Below are positions 61,930-64,000 of a stretch of 64,000 nucleotides of DNA, in pieces. Position 1 is the stretch's first letter, and every line of letters begins with the position of its first letter. This DNA comes from Mesobaculum littorinae (lineage in GTDB: Bacteria > Pseudomonadota > Alphaproteobacteria > Rhodobacterales > Rhodobacteraceae). The position numbers and the translations under genes were made by a program. Under the pieces are notes generated by a model that was not told the origin of the DNA, did not search any database, and saw only the letters and a program-made list of their open reading frames with translations. Where the stretch lies: assembly GCF_004011175.1 (NCBI RefSeq), contig NZ_RQXX01000006.1, forward strand, positions 62,001-126,000. The letters are read 5' to 3'.

Positions 61930-63363
61930 TCATGCGTCCGGGCCGTAGCGGTCGAGAATGGCCTCGACCCGCGCGCCGGCATCGGGCAGCGCATCCGGTC
62001 CGGCCAGCCGGTAGATCAGCGGCGTGGTCGCGCTGCGGCGCACCTTGTCCATCATCGCTTCGTCCACCTGCCCCTGCGGATCGAACCCGCCGAGACGGGC
62101 GAAGCGCAACGCCATCTCGTGCTGCTCCTGGTAGCCCGCATGGTGCATTTCGGTCCGGCAGGCTTCGAGCCCATGGCGAAGATCGCCCTCGGTGCGATCG
62201 AGAAGCCCGGCCCAGCTGTAGGCGAGGAAGCGGGCCTGCAACTCCAGCACCGACAGGTAGCCGCCGTTCTGGGACCAGAGCCCCATGAATCCGAGTCCCG
62301 GCAGATCCGGATGAAGGGTGAACTCGGACAGGGTCAGGCCCTTGCGGTCGATTTCCAGCGTATCCGCGATGTCTTGCGACAGGAACGGCAGGTTCAGGTC
62401 GAAGCCGGTTCCGAACAGGATGGCGTCGGCCTCGACCTGCCGTCCGTCGCCGAAGGTGATCGTCTGCCCGTCGACCCTGTCGAACCAGGGGACCGGGGTC
62501 AGCCGATCCTCGGCCACGAGATTCAGGTAATGTTGAGACCCGGTGAACCCCGCCTGCAGCACGTCGGGATGCGGCGCCGGGGCACCGTAGCGCGCCGGAT
62601 CGCCCCCATGCGACAGGGCGAACTCCAGCATGCCGGCGCGGGCACGCTCCTTGTCCGTCGCGGGCGCGGCAGCCGCGCCATAGGTGAACCCGTAATACTC
62701 GAACGGCACGCCGCGGATCATCTTGGGCATGACATAGCGTTGCCGCCGCTGCGCGAGATGGACCGATCTCGCACCCAGCATGCTCAGGTCCGACGCGATT
62801 TCGAGCGCCGAGATCGACCCGCCCGCGACGACCACCCGCGCCCCGCGGTAGACCTCGGGGTCCTTGTAGCGATGTGCATGCGCCACGCCGAGCCGGCCGG
62901 TGAAGCCGTCGAGTCCCGGCACGTCCGGGATCGTCGGCCTGTTGTAGCGTCCCGTTGCCACGACGACCTTGGACACGCTGCGCGAAAACGGCCCCCCGGG
63001 CCCGTCGAAGCTCAGTCGATAGCCCTCCCCCTCCCGTGCCAGCGCGGTCAGGGCCGTGCCGAATTGCGCGCCTTCGAGCAGCCCGAATTTCCGGGCGTAG
63101 GCGCGCAGATACTCCAGGACTTCCCGGTTCCGGGGGAACACCGCCGTGCCATCCGCATAGTCCAGGTCCGAGAATTGCGTGGTCGCGATGAAGGTATTCG
63201 TGCGCATCTGCGGCCAGACGCCCGAAAGCGGATTGGACGTGTTCCACTGGCCGCCGACATCGTCGTGGCTGTCGTAGAGGGTCGGCACGAAACCGCGGGC
63301 CTTCAACCAGCGCGCGGCCGCAAGACCGCCCGGCCCGGCACCTATGATCGCGACGTCGCTCAT
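61930..63363 (-). CDS. FAD-dependent, NADPH-binding monooxygenase (FMO/BVMO-like)
   Basis: A 477-residue flavoprotein. ATG 63363 (MSDVAIIGAGPGG) is preferred over 63369, which would add two residues. FAD-binding GAGPGG at 8-13, NADPH-binding VVVAGGSISALEI, the FxGxxxHxxx-like fingerprint FTGRLGVAHAHRY between them, and the late FGTGFDLNLPFL motif are visible. Members oxygenate N/S groups or carry out Baeyer-Villiger reactions on ketones. With the SDR and the aldehyde dehydrogenase, oxidation of an alcohol to ketone, then oxygenation and further oxidation is plausible, not shown. Confidence 0.88.
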   Translation of the reverse strand: MSDVAIIGAGPGGLAAARWLKARGFVPTLYDSHDDVGGQWNTSNPLSGVWPQMRTNTFIATTQFSDLDYADGTAVFPRNREVLEYLRAYARKFGLLEGAQFGTALTALAREGEGYRLSFDGPGGPFSRSVSKVVVATGRYNRPTIPDVPGLDGFTGRLGVAHAHRYKDPEVYRGARVVVAGGSISALEIASDLSMLGARSVHLAQRRQRYVMPKMIRGVPFEYYGFTYGAAAAPATDKERARAGMLEFALSHGGDPARYGAPAPHPDVLQAGFTGSQHYLNLVAEDRLTPVPWFDRVDGQTITFGDGRQVEADAILFGTGFDLNLPFLSQDIADTLEIDRKGLTLSEFTLHPDLPGLGFMGLWSQNGGYLSVLELQARFLAYSWAGLLDRTEGDLRHGLEACRTEMHHAGYQEQHEMALRFARLGGFDPQGQVDEAMMDKVRRSATTPLIYRLAGPDALPDAGARVEAILDRYGPDA

Positions 63364-63370
63364 GGCCATC

Positions 63371-64000
63371 TCAGTGAAAGTACAGGCCGCCGCAGACATT
63401 CAGTGCCTGCCCGCTCACGTACTCGGCCAATGGCGACGCGAAGAAGACCGCCGCACCCGCCACGTCCGAGGGGTCGCCCAGGCGCTTGAGCGAGGTCGCT
63501 TGCGTCCAGTGCTCGCGATCGGCGCCGACGAGCTTGTTCTTCGCCATCTCGGTCAGGATGATGCCCGGACAAATCGCGTTGACGGTGATGCCGTCTGCAC
63601 CGGCCTCCTGCGCATAGACCCGCGTCAGGGTCACGACTGCGGCCTTGGTGGCGGCGTAATGCCCCTCGGTCGCGATGCCCTGCCGCGCTGCCAGCGAGGC
63701 GATGTTGATGACCCGCCCCGACTTGCGCTCGCGCATCTGCGGCAGCACCGCGTTGGTCACGAACAGGACGCCGCGGGCGTTCACGTCGAAATGCGCGTCC
63801 CAGGTCGGACCGTCCAGTTCCTCGAGCGGCATTGGCTTGAGGATGCCCGCGTTGTTTACGAGGATGTCGATGCGCCCCGCCTCGGCGACGGCCTCCTTCA
63901 CGCTCGCCTCGTCGGTCACGTCCATGTGGACCAGACGGCAGGACCGTCCCATCCCCTCAACCTCGGCCTTCATGTCGGACGCCTCGTCGTCCTGCATCGG
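63371..64000 (-). CDS. Short-chain dehydrogenase/reductase (partial at window edge)
   Basis: The 5' end lies beyond the right edge, so the cofactor GxxxGxG motif is not visible. Visible SDR motifs: HMDVTDEASV, DILVNNAGIL (NNAG), the catalytic SLA and YAATKAA (Tyr/Lys) of INIASLAARQGIATEGHYAA, and NAICPGII. Likely oxidises an alcohol to a ketone with NAD(P). Its stop precedes the flavin monooxygenase start by 7 nt, so the genes share a transcript whose start is outside the window. Confidence 0.9.
   Translation of the reverse strand, partial: PMQDDEASDMKAEVEGMGRSCRLVHMDVTDEASVKEAVAEAGRIDILVNNAGILKPMPLEELDGPTWDAHFDVNARGVLFVTNAVLPQMRERKSGRVINIASLAARQGIATEGHYAATKAAVVTLTRVYAQEAGADGITVNAICPGIILTEMAKNKLVGADREHWTQATSLKRLGDPSDVAGAAVFFASPLAEYVSGQALNVCGGLYFH

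Noticed and set aside
50206-64000. The whole catabolic region as a defined genomic island with attachment sites
   Set aside because: No integrase, tRNA or direct repeat flanks were seen, and the right end is outside the window.

Overview
The window is high-GC DNA with tightly packed, often ATGA/GTGA-overlapping genes, and it reads as the chromosome of an alphaproteobacterium of the Rhodobacterales (Rhodobacteraceae/Roseobacter group). The supporting evidence is the F0-only ATP synthase operon with duplicated b subunits (atpI-B-E-F'-F), a MipZ division-positioning ATPase, the ffh-aroQ-rpsP-rimM-trmD-rplS-rpmE order, a DUF4159/DUF58/MoxR cluster, and many small families typical of that group. 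I saw no rRNA, tRNA or CRISPR array.

Layout. 1-6069 (minus): a MoxR AAA ATPase, a DUF58 protein, a BatA-like/DUF4159 membrane protein and a glutamine-amidotransferase-like membrane protein cut by the window edge. 6.1-8.4 kb: a DUF1285 protein, then a His-rich cation efflux pump divergent from a Zn/Cd-type MerR regulator, with a textbook 19-bp-spacer promoter between them. 8.5-12.2 kb (minus): polA followed by a lower-GC hypothetical gene and a PAAR spike-tip protein. 12.3-21.1 kb: housekeeping and envelope genes (zinc-finger protein, orphan ABC ATPase, HIT protein, branching-type glycosyltransferase facing a sulfotransferase, adenosine kinase, nth, AraC-MGMT fusion, OmpA lipoprotein).

21.3-32.4 kb is the most coherent functional system. 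A hybrid histidine kinase whose sensor half is an NCS1-type nucleobase permease followed by an eight-cysteine cluster is translationally coupled to a LuxR-type response regulator. Both are divergent from a urea/short-chain-amide ABC transporter operon (binding protein, two permeases, two ATPases) that ends in formamidase FmdA and zinc-ribbon FmdB. A perfect 9-bp-arm palindrome sits in the divergent promoter. The proposed logic is amide sensing, import and hydrolysis to ammonia.

32.4-35.2 kb (minus): F0 ATP synthase operon with a recognisable sigma-70 promoter. 35.3-38.6 kb: an ArsR regulator, a 22-residue membrane peptide, an OmpA-domain protein, a LysR regulator and a three-repeat periplasmic protein. 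39-44.1 kb: the SRP/ribosome-maturation block, with a structured leader upstream of ffh and a 44-codon coupling ORF between ffh and aroQ. 44.2-49.1 kb: map, an SLC13 permease, mipZ and a panE-like reductase.

49.1-64 kb is accessory. It starts with 1.1 kb of decayed DNA containing a frameshifted tniQ remnant. A catabolic region follows: Zn-alcohol dehydrogenase/Lrp pair, MFS permease, MaoC, DUF35 plus thiolase-like pair, acetoacetyl-CoA synthetase, a wrecked atoE acetoacetate/short-chain fatty-acid permease, TetR regulator, acetyl-CoA acetyltransferase, aldehyde dehydrogenase, flavin monooxygenase and an SDR cut by the edge. Three copies of a TACCG-TT-CGGTA-type operator link the TetR to the ligase, the permease remnant and the thiolase.
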